Shown here: piece after piece, positions 17,153 to 23,501 of the stretch
How positions within the stretch are numbered: position 1 is the first letter of the stretch
Layout: each line of letters begins with the position of its first letter
NCBI GenBank assembly: GCA_016180035.1
Contig: JACPCA010000010.1
Location: 1 to 39,390, forward strand
From: Candidatus Woesearchaeota archaeon
GTDB taxonomy: Archaea > Nanobdellota > Nanobdellia > Woesearchaeales > UBA12501
Direction: 5' to 3'
Length of the DNA: 39,390 nt
Made by a program: the position numbers and the translations under genes
Notes under the pieces: generated by a model
What the model saw: only the letters and a program-made list of their open reading frames with translations
The model's database searches: none
What the model was told of the DNA's origin: nothing

Positions 17153-17204
17153 GACGATTGTAACTCGGTAAAATATAGCTATTTTGCCGATTGGCAATCG
17201 TAAC
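17153..17204. promoter_or_regulatory. Long imperfect palindrome, possible operator or terminator
   Basis: Arms ACGATTG / CAATCGT enclose a second pair, CGGTAAAATA (17166-17175) and TATTTTGCCG (17180-17189), around a 4-base loop. A TATA-like ATTTATAAC lies next to it (17205-17213). No gene fits downstream on the plus strand. It may terminate the lipoprotein transcript arriving from the right. Confidence 0.4.
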
Positions 17205-17245
17205 ATTTATAACTTTTTTGAGACTAGTTAGAGAATTGAAGAGGA

Positions 17246-17500
17246 TTAACACGCCTCCGCCTGCACATGGAGGTACTGCCCATCATCACAGGAGTATTCT
17301 TCAATCATGCCATCTATGCAGGATGACTGAAACATCTCTGCCGTATCGTCGGGATAAGTATAGGTTACACTGCCATCCAGGTGGTCAAGACAGGGCGAAG
17401 GAAAAGGCGACGAGGCCTTTCCTGCTGGCGCACAACTGGCAAAGGCGAGCAACACGACAAGGCAGGAGATGACGATGGCAGCATCAGCAAGGAATCGCAT
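17246..17500 (-). CDS. Small Cys-containing lipoprotein
   Basis: The 84-residue protein starts with a signal peptide and a lipobox-like end (MRFLADAAIVISCLVVLLAF then ASC). The mature part has several Cys (SPCLDHLDG, QSSCIDGM, EEYSCDDGQ and a terminal Cys). It would be exported and probably anchored at the membrane through a lipid-modified Cys. Its start resembles those of the genes at 17671 and 20695. A TATA box (ATTTATAAA, 17523-17531) begins 31 bases before the ATG, so it is probably leaderless. Function unknown. Confidence 0.75.
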   Translation of the reverse strand: MRFLADAAIVISCLVVLLAFASCAPAGKASSPFPSPCLDHLDGSVTYTYPDDTAEMFQSSCIDGMIEEYSCDDGQYLHVQAEAC

Positions 17501-17593
17501 ACAAAGATTTAAGCTGGATTTGTTTATAAATATTGCTGTTCGTGTCTCCGTAGCATAGTTAAATAAGAGAGAAAAGGAAAAAGACAGAAAAAA

Positions 17594-17671
17594 TCAAGAG
17601 CTGCATGCAGCCAAGCTGACCAACAGCACCAGAACCACAACAACAGTTGCAACGTCTAGGACATTTCTCAT
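17594..17671 (-). CDS. 25-residue lipoprotein-like micropeptide
   Basis: The frame encodes only a signal peptide ending in a lipobox: MRNVLDVATVVV, then VLVLLVSLAACSS and stop. The ribosome binding site is strong (GAGGTGA, ending 3 bases before the ATG), and a TATA-like CTTTATATA lies upstream near 17717-17725. After cleavage the product would be a lipidated Cys-Ser-Ser tripeptide, much like bacteriocin-release or entericidin-type peptides in bacteria. Its N-terminus resembles that of the neighbouring lipoprotein. It could also be a truncated relic. The ribosome binding site makes translation plausible. Confidence 0.5.
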   Translation of the reverse strand: MRNVLDVATVVVVLVLLVSLAACSS

Positions 17672-17774
17672 GCGTCACCTCGATTATGATACATATCAAG
17701 AAGAAAAGGTATGCCCGTATATAAAGTATTTGTTTTTCAAAGCGTTCGCTCTGTTTTCAAAGTTTTAGACGTCT

Positions 17775-18284
17775 TCACGCACAAGCCCCTTCCTTGCAGC
17801 CTGCAGGGCACGGCTTGCTGTCCTTTAACGGAAGGTTTGCCGGAGAGCATTTGTAATAGTCCAGCATCGTCCCATCAGCAGAGCAGCTGTTCTGATAGTC
17901 CTGATAAAGGCAGGAATCGAGATAGTCTGTTGCGCCGTCCTTGTTTCGATCCGCGTCTGGCACGGCGTTCTCATGGAGCAGGGTGCAGAGTCCTGGATAG
18001 CCGAGCGAATAGTGGAGGGCAACTTGGCCGCTGGAGTGTGGGGCTGGGTTAGTGATGCAGCTCCTGGCACGGGAGACCTTGCAGCTGCTGTCACAGCCAT
18101 CCTCGTCATCGGCATTTCCGTCGTCACAGGATTCTCCGGTGTCCACGATGCTATTGCCGCAGGAGCTGACTGCCCGGCCGGTAATATCATAAAAAAAAAT
18201 CTTCACGGAGGGAAAGAAAAGGATAAGAGAGATCAAAATAAGTGAAAGAAATAAACCGTAGGATAGGAGTACCAGTTTCTTCAT
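17775..18284 (-). CDS. Membrane-anchored Cys-rich surface protein
   Basis: The 169-residue protein has one N-terminal membrane helix (LLSYGLFLSLILISLILFF) and then an exported part rich in Cys. It contains the Cys-rich repeat SSCGNSIVDTGESCDDGN followed by ADDEDGCDSSCK, which is the DUF4215/myxococcus-type motif, and ends in CPAGCKEGACA. A closely similar arrangement is found in the protein at 20201-20695. GAGGG before the ATG is the ribosome binding site, and the gene follows the 216-residue gene by 12 bp. Paired Cys suggest disulfides. Function unknown; a surface or adhesion role is likely. Confidence 0.8.
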   Translation of the reverse strand: MKKLVLLSYGLFLSLILISLILFFPSVKIFFYDITGRAVSSCGNSIVDTGESCDDGNADDEDGCDSSCKVSRARSCITNPAPHSSGQVALHYSLGYPGLCTLLHENAVPDADRNKDGATDYLDSCLYQDYQNSCSADGTMLDYYKCSPANLPLKDSKPCPAGCKEGACA

Positions 18285-18296
18285 TATCTTCCCTCG

Positions 18297-18947
18297 TCAT
18301 GCAAATATCGTTCCTCGCTCGCCGCAGTCCCCTTTCATCCTGGTATAATACGAGGAATTTGCTCCCCAGCCGATGCACTTGTACCGCGTGGCATTGAGGC
18401 ACAGGTCAGGATCGCCGTATTGGCAGATGCAGTGGCCTTCAAGAAGCTCATTGCCTTGCTCGTCCATGACAGGCTGCCAGGGCTTGCCTTCATTGTCAGT
18501 CAGGATGGGCTGCTGGGCGCACCCGTTCGGGCAGGAGAGAAACTTGTCCCACTGCCCCTTGTTGCACTGATAGAGGTCGCTGCCACGGCATTGGTTATGA
18601 TGGCCTGGCGTGATGACGAGCGGACCGAGCATCACCCAGTCAAAGCATTCCACGCATTCTCCCCTGTCGCAGTAGATCGGGCAGGCCTGGACAAGCGTGT
18701 ACTTGTCATCCTTGCACGCGTACAGATCCTTGTCGGAGCAGATTCTCCGGCCCTCCACGCAAGGCTGGTCAAGGCGCGCTGCCTTGCTGAGCGCGACAAG
18801 GTCGGAATAGATGATATCGCGAGAGACGGTGTTCCCAGTGACAGGAGCAGAAGAAGCAGTGGGAAAGAAGGATTGGTACCCGATAAGGAAGAGCATACCT
18901 GCCACAAGAACGACAATGGCCAGCAAAAATTCGTGGTGCTGCGCCAT
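18297..18947 (-). CDS. Membrane-anchored Cys-rich protein with CxxGxC-type repeats
   Basis: The 216-residue protein has one N-terminal membrane segment (FLLAIVVLVAGMLFLIGY), then an extracytoplasmic part with about 18 Cys in short repeats of the form 'C..DLYxCxx..W..xxxCPxxC'. Examples are RICSDKDLYACKDDKY, CRGSDLYQCNKGQWDKFLSC and LCLNATRYKCIG. These repeats are common in secreted archaeal proteins of DPANN genomes. It starts two bases after the zinc-ribbon stop and precedes the next Cys-rich gene by 12 bp, so the three form an operon. Function unknown. Confidence 0.8.
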   Translation of the reverse strand: MAQHHEFLLAIVVLVAGMLFLIGYQSFFPTASSAPVTGNTVSRDIIYSDLVALSKAARLDQPCVEGRRICSDKDLYACKDDKYTLVQACPIYCDRGECVECFDWVMLGPLVITPGHHNQCRGSDLYQCNKGQWDKFLSCPNGCAQQPILTDNEGKPWQPVMDEQGNELLEGHCICQYGDPDLCLNATRYKCIGWGANSSYYTRMKGDCGERGTIFA

Positions 18948-18949
18948 GA

Positions 18950-19066
18950 TCAGGCAGAGGAATCGATTGTTAACGAATCCGTTCTAGAGCAATAAGGGCA
19001 CCGATTTGGCTGCCGGTCTGATTTAGGTGAAAAGCGGTAATTGCATTGCTTGCAGCGGTATTTCAT
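18950..19066 (-). CDS. 38-residue zinc-ribbon protein
   Basis: This small gene is too short for standard ORF calling. It reads MKYRCKQCNYRFSPKSDR followed by QPNRCPYCSRTDSLTIDSSA. Two CxxC pairs (CKQC and CPYC) spaced about 17 residues apart form a rubredoxin-like zinc ribbon. GAGGTGAT lies 4 bases before the ATG, a near-ideal ribosome binding site. A TATA-like CTTTAAATA is at about 19100-19108. The stop is two bases before the following gene, so it heads the Cys-rich operon. Such mini-ribbons occur widely in archaea, usually with unknown roles. Confidence 0.8.
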   Translation of the reverse strand: MKYRCKQCNYRFSPKSDRQPNRCPYCSRTDSLTIDSSA

Positions 19067-19206
19067 AAACATCACCTCGGAAGAAGAAAAGGAGATTGAT
19101 TATTTAAAGATTGCGGGAAACAAGGGGATTGGGATGTTGGTTATTGTTAGAAGGTGTTGGTTCGCATATCTCACCAACTGCCTACTGGCCACCACCCAAC
19201 TCCTGA

Positions 19207-20091
19207 TTACGGCACACTAAGGCTCAATTGGATGATTTCGGAGTAGAGCGTGACATTGTTCAACACGAACGTCTCGATCAGCGCACCGAGGACAAGGAAG
19301 ACAAGAGAAAAAATGAAGAGGTAGCTGTTGAACTTGAAGACGAACCAGAAACGCTCGGAACGGAACTTCTCCAGCAGGACATCCTTCGAGATGATGCTGC
19401 CAGAGATCGAAGCAAGGAAATACGACAGCGCCTCAACAATCATGTGAGGGAAGACGATGAGGAGGATAAGAGCAAAGTAAAAGAACGGGTTGACGCCGGC
19501 AGCCGTGGCAGCAGCCTTCGCCGTGATCCCAAAGATTGTCCCCCAGACAGAAGCGTTCCAGACGATGAGGAAGATGCCCCCGTTGCCGGTCAGCAGGGCC
19601 ATGAGAAAGCAGGCGATGAGAACCTTAAAATTGTTGGAAAGAAGATGGCTGAACAGGCCAGGGCTGAATTCGATGGCTTTTCCTGCAGCATGGCTGCCCG
19701 CGCCGCCGGCTTTTCCGCGGAATTCGAGCTGGTCGCGGAAGAGGTCGCCGGAAGCGTAATTGTCCAGCACGATCGTGGAAACAGAATAGGTCAGCAGGAT
19801 GCCAAGAAAGAGAAAGATGTACACCTTCGTGACATCCCAATCATCAGCAAAAAGGCGCGGCAGGGAAAATCTGGACTCCATCATCTCCTGCCGTTCCTCA
19901 ATATCAAATATCTTGTACAGTTCCGGAAGGAGCAGGAGAGAGATGAACGCTACAGACACCAAGGCAGGATTCTTTGGAAACAGGAGAGAAGAGATAGAGA
20001 CGCTGAACAGCGTATAGCCCACGCCAAGAAGGAAGGCATACCTCGCCCTATTTTCCAGCCAGTCTTCCGGAAAGACGTGTTCAAGAACCAT
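19207..20091 (-). CDS. SpoIIM (stage II sporulation protein M-like) membrane protein
   Basis: The 294-residue protein has about six hydrophobic helices. It contains the SpoIIM/DUF95 pattern: NNFKVLIACFLMALLTGNGG, then NASVWGTIFG, then PHMIVEALSYFLAS near the end. In archaea these proteins are unrelated to spores and are inferred to act in membrane transport or organisation; the mechanism is unknown. It has an extended N-terminal part of about 100 residues containing two further helices. A TATA box (CTTTATAAA, 20115-20123) begins 32 bases before the ATG, so the mRNA is probably leaderless. Confidence 0.88.
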   Translation of the reverse strand: MVLEHVFPEDWLENRARYAFLLGVGYTLFSVSISSLLFPKNPALVSVAFISLLLLPELYKIFDIEERQEMMESRFSLPRLFADDWDVTKVYIFLFLGILLTYSVSTIVLDNYASGDLFRDQLEFRGKAGGAGSHAAGKAIEFSPGLFSHLLSNNFKVLIACFLMALLTGNGGIFLIVWNASVWGTIFGITAKAAATAAGVNPFFYFALILLIVFPHMIVEALSYFLASISGSIISKDVLLEKFRSERFWFVFKFNSYLFIFSLVFLVLGALIETFVLNNVTLYSEIIQLSLSVP

Positions 20092-20200
20092 GCTGATACT
20101 AATCCTGATTCTATTTTATAAAGATTGTGGAGATTTCTACCAAGCTGGAAAGAGATATCTCAAAGAGAACAAGAATAATAGTCGCAGGTCGCCAAGGCCA

Positions 20201-20695
20201 TTATCCGCAAACACCATCCAGACAAGCAGTCCCGGCCGGACAGGTTCCTTCTACCTTGATAGGCAGCTGCCCTGTAGAGCAAGCATACGATTCAAAAGCA
20301 GCAGGGCCTGTGCAGGCTGGCACGAAGTCAGTATAGCTGCAGCCAGCAGCGTTATGATGGTCAATGCCGCAGTCCGTGCCAACAGAATAATGGACTGCTG
20401 TTCCAGCAAGGCCAGCATGCCCGGCAAGCTCAGACTGCTCAGCGATGCATGTTCGTAGCGGTCCAGCCTTGCATTCACTGCCGCAGCCATCACCGTCATT
20501 TGCGTTTCCATCGTCGCATTCTTCGCCGCCCTCCAGCACGCCATTGCCGCAGGGCTGCGGGTAAGCAACAATTTCTGGTGTTGTGTCTGCAGCAGGTGTG
20601 GCCTCGGTTGATTTTCCAGTGGCCTGGCAGCCGGCAAATGCTGCAAGAAGCACGATAATGACAATCAGCCCAAGAACATTCCACGCGTCGTTCAT
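20201..20695 (-). CDS. Cys-rich lipoprotein with DUF4215-type repeat
   Basis: The 164-residue protein has a signal peptide with lipobox (IVIIVLLAAFAGC), a short Thr/Ala linker, the repeat CGNGVLEGGEECDDGN, then NDGDGCGSECK, and a second Cys-rich half ending in CPAGTACLDGVCG. It is similar in order and spacing to the protein at 17775-18284, which uses a membrane helix instead of a lipid anchor. GAGG lies 8 bases before the ATG. Its TATA box (20769-20777) sits inside an inverted repeat (CGCAAC / GTTGCG, 20763-20783), giving a leader of about 50 bases. Confidence 0.82.
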   Translation of the reverse strand: MNDAWNVLGLIVIIVLLAAFAGCQATGKSTEATPAADTTPEIVAYPQPCGNGVLEGGEECDDGNANDGDGCGSECKAGPLRTCIAEQSELAGHAGLAGTAVHYSVGTDCGIDHHNAAGCSYTDFVPACTGPAAFESYACSTGQLPIKVEGTCPAGTACLDGVCG

Positions 20696-20762
20696 GATGA
20701 TGCCTCGCAGATTGAACTATCTAAAACTGCAGTTAGGTATTTTGGTTGTTTAAAAACCGGTT

Positions 20763-20783
20763 CGCAACTATATAAATGTTGCG
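20763..20783 (-). promoter_or_regulatory. TATA box embedded in an inverted repeat
   Basis: CGCAAC and GTTGCG flank the TATA sequence of the Cys-rich lipoprotein gene. A repressor bound here would block TBP access. This is an inference from the symmetry. Confidence 0.4.
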
Positions 20784-20795
20784 CCAGAAAATGAA

Positions 20796-20817
20796 AAAAA
20801 ACAAAAAAAGAAGTGCG
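20796..20817 (-). terminator. T-rich terminator of rpl15e
   Basis: On the minus strand the sequence after the L15e stop is CTTCTTTTTTTGTTTTTTTT. Runs of T are the usual archaeal termination signal. Confidence 0.55.
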
Positions 20818-20835
20818 GCATCTGCACCAGCACTT

Positions 20836-21417
20836 TTATTTCAGCAGCCCGCCCCTTGCATTGATGCTCGGCCGTGCTTTCTCAACGCCTTTTCCTTTCT
20901 GGAAGAGGGCGCGCCCGTGCTTTCCTGCATTGGTGAGGCCGCGGAACACTCGTCCCGTGTGCTGAGGCTGATGGATCCATCGGATGCGCGGATCTGCAAG
21001 CACAGCAGGATGGTTCTTGTCAACCATAATAATTTCAAACCAGTAATAAGCCCCGTCCTTGGCAAGCCAGTAGGAGTTGAGAACTTCACAATTGGCGTAT
21101 TTGCTTCCCGCGCGCTCCTCTGCAATGCGTGCGTAGGATTTGGAAAGGACCATCCGAAGCCGGGCATGCTTTGACTTTCTGCCGCCGCGCCCGATCTTTG
21201 ACCTGGTATGGCCGCCTCGCTCCACGCGCTGCCGGACAATGAAAAAGCCCTGCTTTGCCCGGAAACCGAGAGAACGCGCACGGTCAGGCCGCGTCGGGTG
21301 ATCGATGCGGAGCGTTGAAGGATCCTGCCTCCACGCAATAAGGCGCTGCCGCCAAAGTTCTGGATGAGAAGATTTCGGCTTTTTCCAAGCCTCGCGAACA
21401 TATTTGAGATATCCCAT
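20836..21417 (-). CDS. rpl15e: Large-subunit ribosomal protein L15e (eL15)
   Basis: This 193-residue very basic protein is eL15, found only in archaea and eukaryotes. Family segments are MGYLKYVREAWKKP at the start, RIDHPTRPDRARSLGFRAKQG, RVERGGHTRSKIGRGGRKSKHARL and CEVLNSYWLAKDGAYYWFEIIMVD. The length is normal. GGAGG lies about 7 bases before the ATG. It is a single-gene unit, divergent from the acyltransferase-like gene and followed by a T-rich terminator. Confidence 0.97.
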   Translation of the reverse strand: MGYLKYVREAWKKPKSSHPELWRQRLIAWRQDPSTLRIDHPTRPDRARSLGFRAKQGFFIVRQRVERGGHTRSKIGRGGRKSKHARLRMVLSKSYARIAEERAGSKYANCEVLNSYWLAKDGAYYWFEIIMVDKNHPAVLADPRIRWIHQPQHTGRVFRGLTNAGKHGRALFQKGKGVEKARPSINARGGLLK

Positions 21418-21544
21418 CGTAGCGCCTCCATTGGTTGGTATTGTTCATATTCCGGAAGGATTCAGGGGAGCAGCCCTACATGTCCAGCCGGCAAGGGGCA
21501 AGGAAAACAGTTGCTTTATAAATGTTATGGTGCTCATAGGGGAA

Positions 21545-22312
21545 ATGGCCCATGTCCAATACCAGCCTAAACAGCGCACAGCCCAACCTGTTGACCGCCT
21601 CTGGGAAGTTGACCTTGCCCGCGGCATTGCCATACTTCTCGTCATCGTGTTCCATATCTTCTTTGATCTTGACTTTCTCGGCATCGTGCCGAACGAGATG
21701 TTTCACGGCGGCTGGCTCGTGCTTCAGAGGATTGCGGCATTATCCTTTCTTGGGCTTGCGGGCGTGAGTGTTGCGCTGGCAGCAGCGAAGCATCAGGACG
21801 ACATCTGGAAGCGCTGCTTCCGCCACGGCAGGACCGTGTTCTTCTGGGGCATCGTGGTGACAGCTGTGACGTATCTGTATCTCAGCGACAGCTTTGTGGT
21901 GTTTGGCGTGCTCCACCTGCTCGGCCTGAGCATCCTTCTCGCTCCGCTGTTCCTGCGGCTTCCTTTTTTTGCCAATGCGCTCATCGCAGCAGCGTTTTAT
22001 GGAGTTGGGAAGATCGTGCAGGATATTGCGGCAGCAACGCCAGCCTGGCTATGGCTCGGCATCGCGCCATCATCCTTCTCCAGCGTTGACTATTTTCCAG
22101 TCTTTCCATGGATGGGCATGGTCGTGCTTGGTGTTGGGCTTGGAACGCTTCTCTTTCCCGATGGAAAACGCAAAATCAATTTGATCGCGCTGCCGGCAAC
22201 AGCTCCGAGAGGCTTGGACTGGCTGCGATGGCTTGGGACAAAAACGCTGTGGGTGTACCTGATCCATCAGCCGGTGCTGATTGCGGTCTTGACGGCATGG
22301 AAAAGTATTTAA
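21545..22312 (+). CDS. DUF1624/HGSNAT-like polytopic membrane protein
   Basis: The protein has about 255 residues and seven or eight hydrophobic helices. The opening RLWEVDLARGIAILLVIVFH is the signature of DUF1624 (heparan-alpha-glucosaminide acetyltransferase-like) proteins, in which the conserved Asp and Arg and the His of the first helix are retained. The C-terminal VYLIHQPVLI is the other family hallmark. Such proteins are thought to transfer acyl groups across membranes; the acceptor here is unknown. I chose ATG 21545 because the TATA box (CTTTATAAA, 21514-21522) begins 31 bases upstream. ATG 21527 is in frame but too near the TATA box. Confidence 0.85.
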   Translation: MAHVQYQPKQRTAQPVDRLWEVDLARGIAILLVIVFHIFFDLDFLGIVPNEMFHGGWLVLQRIAALSFLGLAGVSVALAAAKHQDDIWKRCFRHGRTVFFWGIVVTAVTYLYLSDSFVVFGVLHLLGLSILLAPLFLRLPFFANALIAAAFYGVGKIVQDIAAATPAWLWLGIAPSSFSSVDYFPVFPWMGMVVLGVGLGTLLFPDGKRKINLIALPATAPRGLDWLRWLGTKTLWVYLIHQPVLIAVLTAWKSI

Positions 22313-22336
22313 GATACGCCGCTATGGATAACGATT

Positions 22337-22801
22337 ATGGCACTCCCTTCCGTTGGCTCAGCAGCCCCAGACTTCAGCCTTCCTGACCAGGATGGGAAAG
22401 AGCATCACCTCTCAGCGTATCGCGGACAATGGGTCATTCTCTATTTTTATCCAAAAGACGACACGCCGGGCTGCACGGTGGAAGCGTGCGAGTTTCGTGA
22501 TCAGTATCAGAAGCTGAAAAAAGCCGGCGTCATTGTTTTCGGCATCAGCGCTGATCCTGTCAAGAGCCATGAAAAATTTGCCGCAAAATTCAGCCTTCCT
22601 TTCCCCCTTCTTGCTGACGAAAACAAAGAGGCAGTGAAAGCGTACGGCGTCTGGGGGAAGAAGAAGTTTATGGGCAGGGAATTCATGGGGATCCTGCGCA
22701 CGACATTTTTGATCTCACCGGATGGAAGGATTGCAAACGTGTACGAGAAGGTCAAGGCCGAAGGGCATGCGGAGGATGTGATGAGGGATATACCTTTTTA
22801 A
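22337..22801 (+). CDS. bcp: Peroxiredoxin of the Bcp/PrxQ type
   Basis: The 154-residue protein matches Bcp/PrxQ thiol peroxidases. The peroxidatic Cys46 lies in YFYPKDDTPGCTVEAC, with the resolving Cys51 five residues later, the arrangement of 2-Cys PrxQ. Further family segments are FGISADPVKSHEKFA and FLISPDGRI. It reduces hydrogen peroxide and organic hydroperoxides using a thioredoxin-like donor. A TATA box (GTATTTAAG, about 22305-22313) overlaps the end of the previous gene and begins 32 bases before the ATG, so it is probably leaderless. Confidence 0.95.
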   Translation: MALPSVGSAAPDFSLPDQDGKEHHLSAYRGQWVILYFYPKDDTPGCTVEACEFRDQYQKLKKAGVIVFGISADPVKSHEKFAAKFSLPFPLLADENKEAVKAYGVWGKKKFMGREFMGILRTTFLISPDGRIANVYEKVKAEGHAEDVMRDIPF

Positions 22802-22852
22802 TCGTTAAGAATGACTTCTCCATCCCTTGTTTTTGACCAAAACCAACGAAAA

Positions 22853-22884
22853 CTTTATATAGATGTACGTGTAAACGTACACGT
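22853..22884 (+). promoter_or_regulatory. vapBC promoter and palindromic operator
   Basis: TATA box CTTTATATA (22853-22861) is 32 bases before the vapB ATG. Between them lie two overlapping palindromes: GTACGT-gtaa-ACGTAC (22865-22880) and ACGTGT ... ACACGT (22867-22884). This suits autoregulation by the VapBC complex. Confidence 0.6.
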
Positions 22885-23118
22885 ATGGCAACGAAAACGC
22901 TGACTATTACCGAAGACGCGTATAGCCTTCTCGCTGAACGAAAGGCAGAAGGAGAAAGCTTCTCTGAAGAAATCCGGCGGCTTCTTACAAAAAAAGGAAG
23001 CAAGAGCATCTGGGATTATTTTGGGGTATTGTCATATGAAGAGGGAGAAACTCTTCTTAAAGATCTAAAAAAGATGCGAGAGATAAACCTAAACGCGGTA
23101 AAGGAGAGGATAGCGTGA
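22885..23118 (+). CDS. vapB: VapB-type antitoxin (DUF217 family)
   Basis: The 77-residue protein begins with a ribbon-helix-helix-like segment (ATKTLTITEDAYSLLAERKAEGESFSEEIRRLL), the pattern of archaeal DUF217 antitoxins. The C-terminal helix (YEEGETLLKDLKKMREINL) would wrap the toxin. It overlaps vapC by 4 bp (GTGA at 23115-23118). A palindrome right before the start suggests autoregulation. Confidence 0.88.
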   Translation: MATKTLTITEDAYSLLAERKAEGESFSEEIRRLLTKKGSKSIWDYFGVLSYEEGETLLKDLKKMREINLNAVKERIA

Positions 23119-23501
23119 GAGTCCTAGACAGCACCTTTCTGATTGACATGATACGGGGAGATCAAAAGACCATCTCTCTACGTGGCGAAAAACAGCTGTT
23201 TTTGACAACACAGATCAGTATGTTTGAGGTTATTCGCGGCTTATTCTATCGGCAGATGGCGCCAGCAAAAATTCATCAAATAATGGACATGTTTGAGAAT
23301 ATTCGTGTTTTACAATTAGATGACTCTGCTGTTATAAAAGCAGCTGAAATCTCCGCAGGCCTCATGAAGAAAGGAGAGCCAGTCCCTGACGCTGACTGTT
23401 TAATTGCAGGCATTGCACTGAGTAAGGGAGTTTCAACAATCATCACAAAAAATGTCAAACATTTCTCAAGGATTAAAGGGCTTACGGTTGAAACGTATTA
23501 A
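23115..23501 (+). CDS. vapC: VapC-type PIN-domain ribonuclease toxin
   Basis: The 128-residue PIN protein shows the acidic metal ligands: Asp5 in VLDSTFLIDMIRG, Glu in ISMFEVIRG, and the Asp pair in PVPDADCLIAGIA. It ends with IITKNVKHFSRIKGL. Translation starts at GTG 23115, overlapping vapB. VapC toxins cleave tRNA or rRNA; the target here is unknown. The pair is complete and could be active. Confidence 0.92.
   Translation: MRVLDSTFLIDMIRGDQKTISLRGEKQLFLTTQISMFEVIRGLFYRQMAPAKIHQIMDMFENIRVLQLDDSAVIKAAEISAGLMKKGEPVPDADCLIAGIALSKGVSTIITKNVKHFSRIKGLTVETY

Larger units (their letters stand above)
16887..17245. other. Intergenic region with dnaJ-tail remnant and palindrome
   Basis: No credible gene is present here. 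The region holds the TATA box of the leftward ATPase (16909-16917), a palindrome ACTTTTAAAAGT near 16932-16943, the second dnaJ-end copy (17075-17127), and a long imperfect palindrome (17153-17204). Confidence 0.6.

Noticed and set aside
16980-17252. 90-codon minus-strand frame in the dnaJ-relic region
   Set aside because: It runs through the dnaJ-tail relic and the palindrome, has no ribosome binding site, and shows no family resemblance.
19228-20121. 297-codon plus-strand frame opposite the SpoIIM-like gene
   Set aside because: It has an extremely charged composition typical of the antisense of a membrane-protein gene. The minus-strand protein has clear helices and a promoter.
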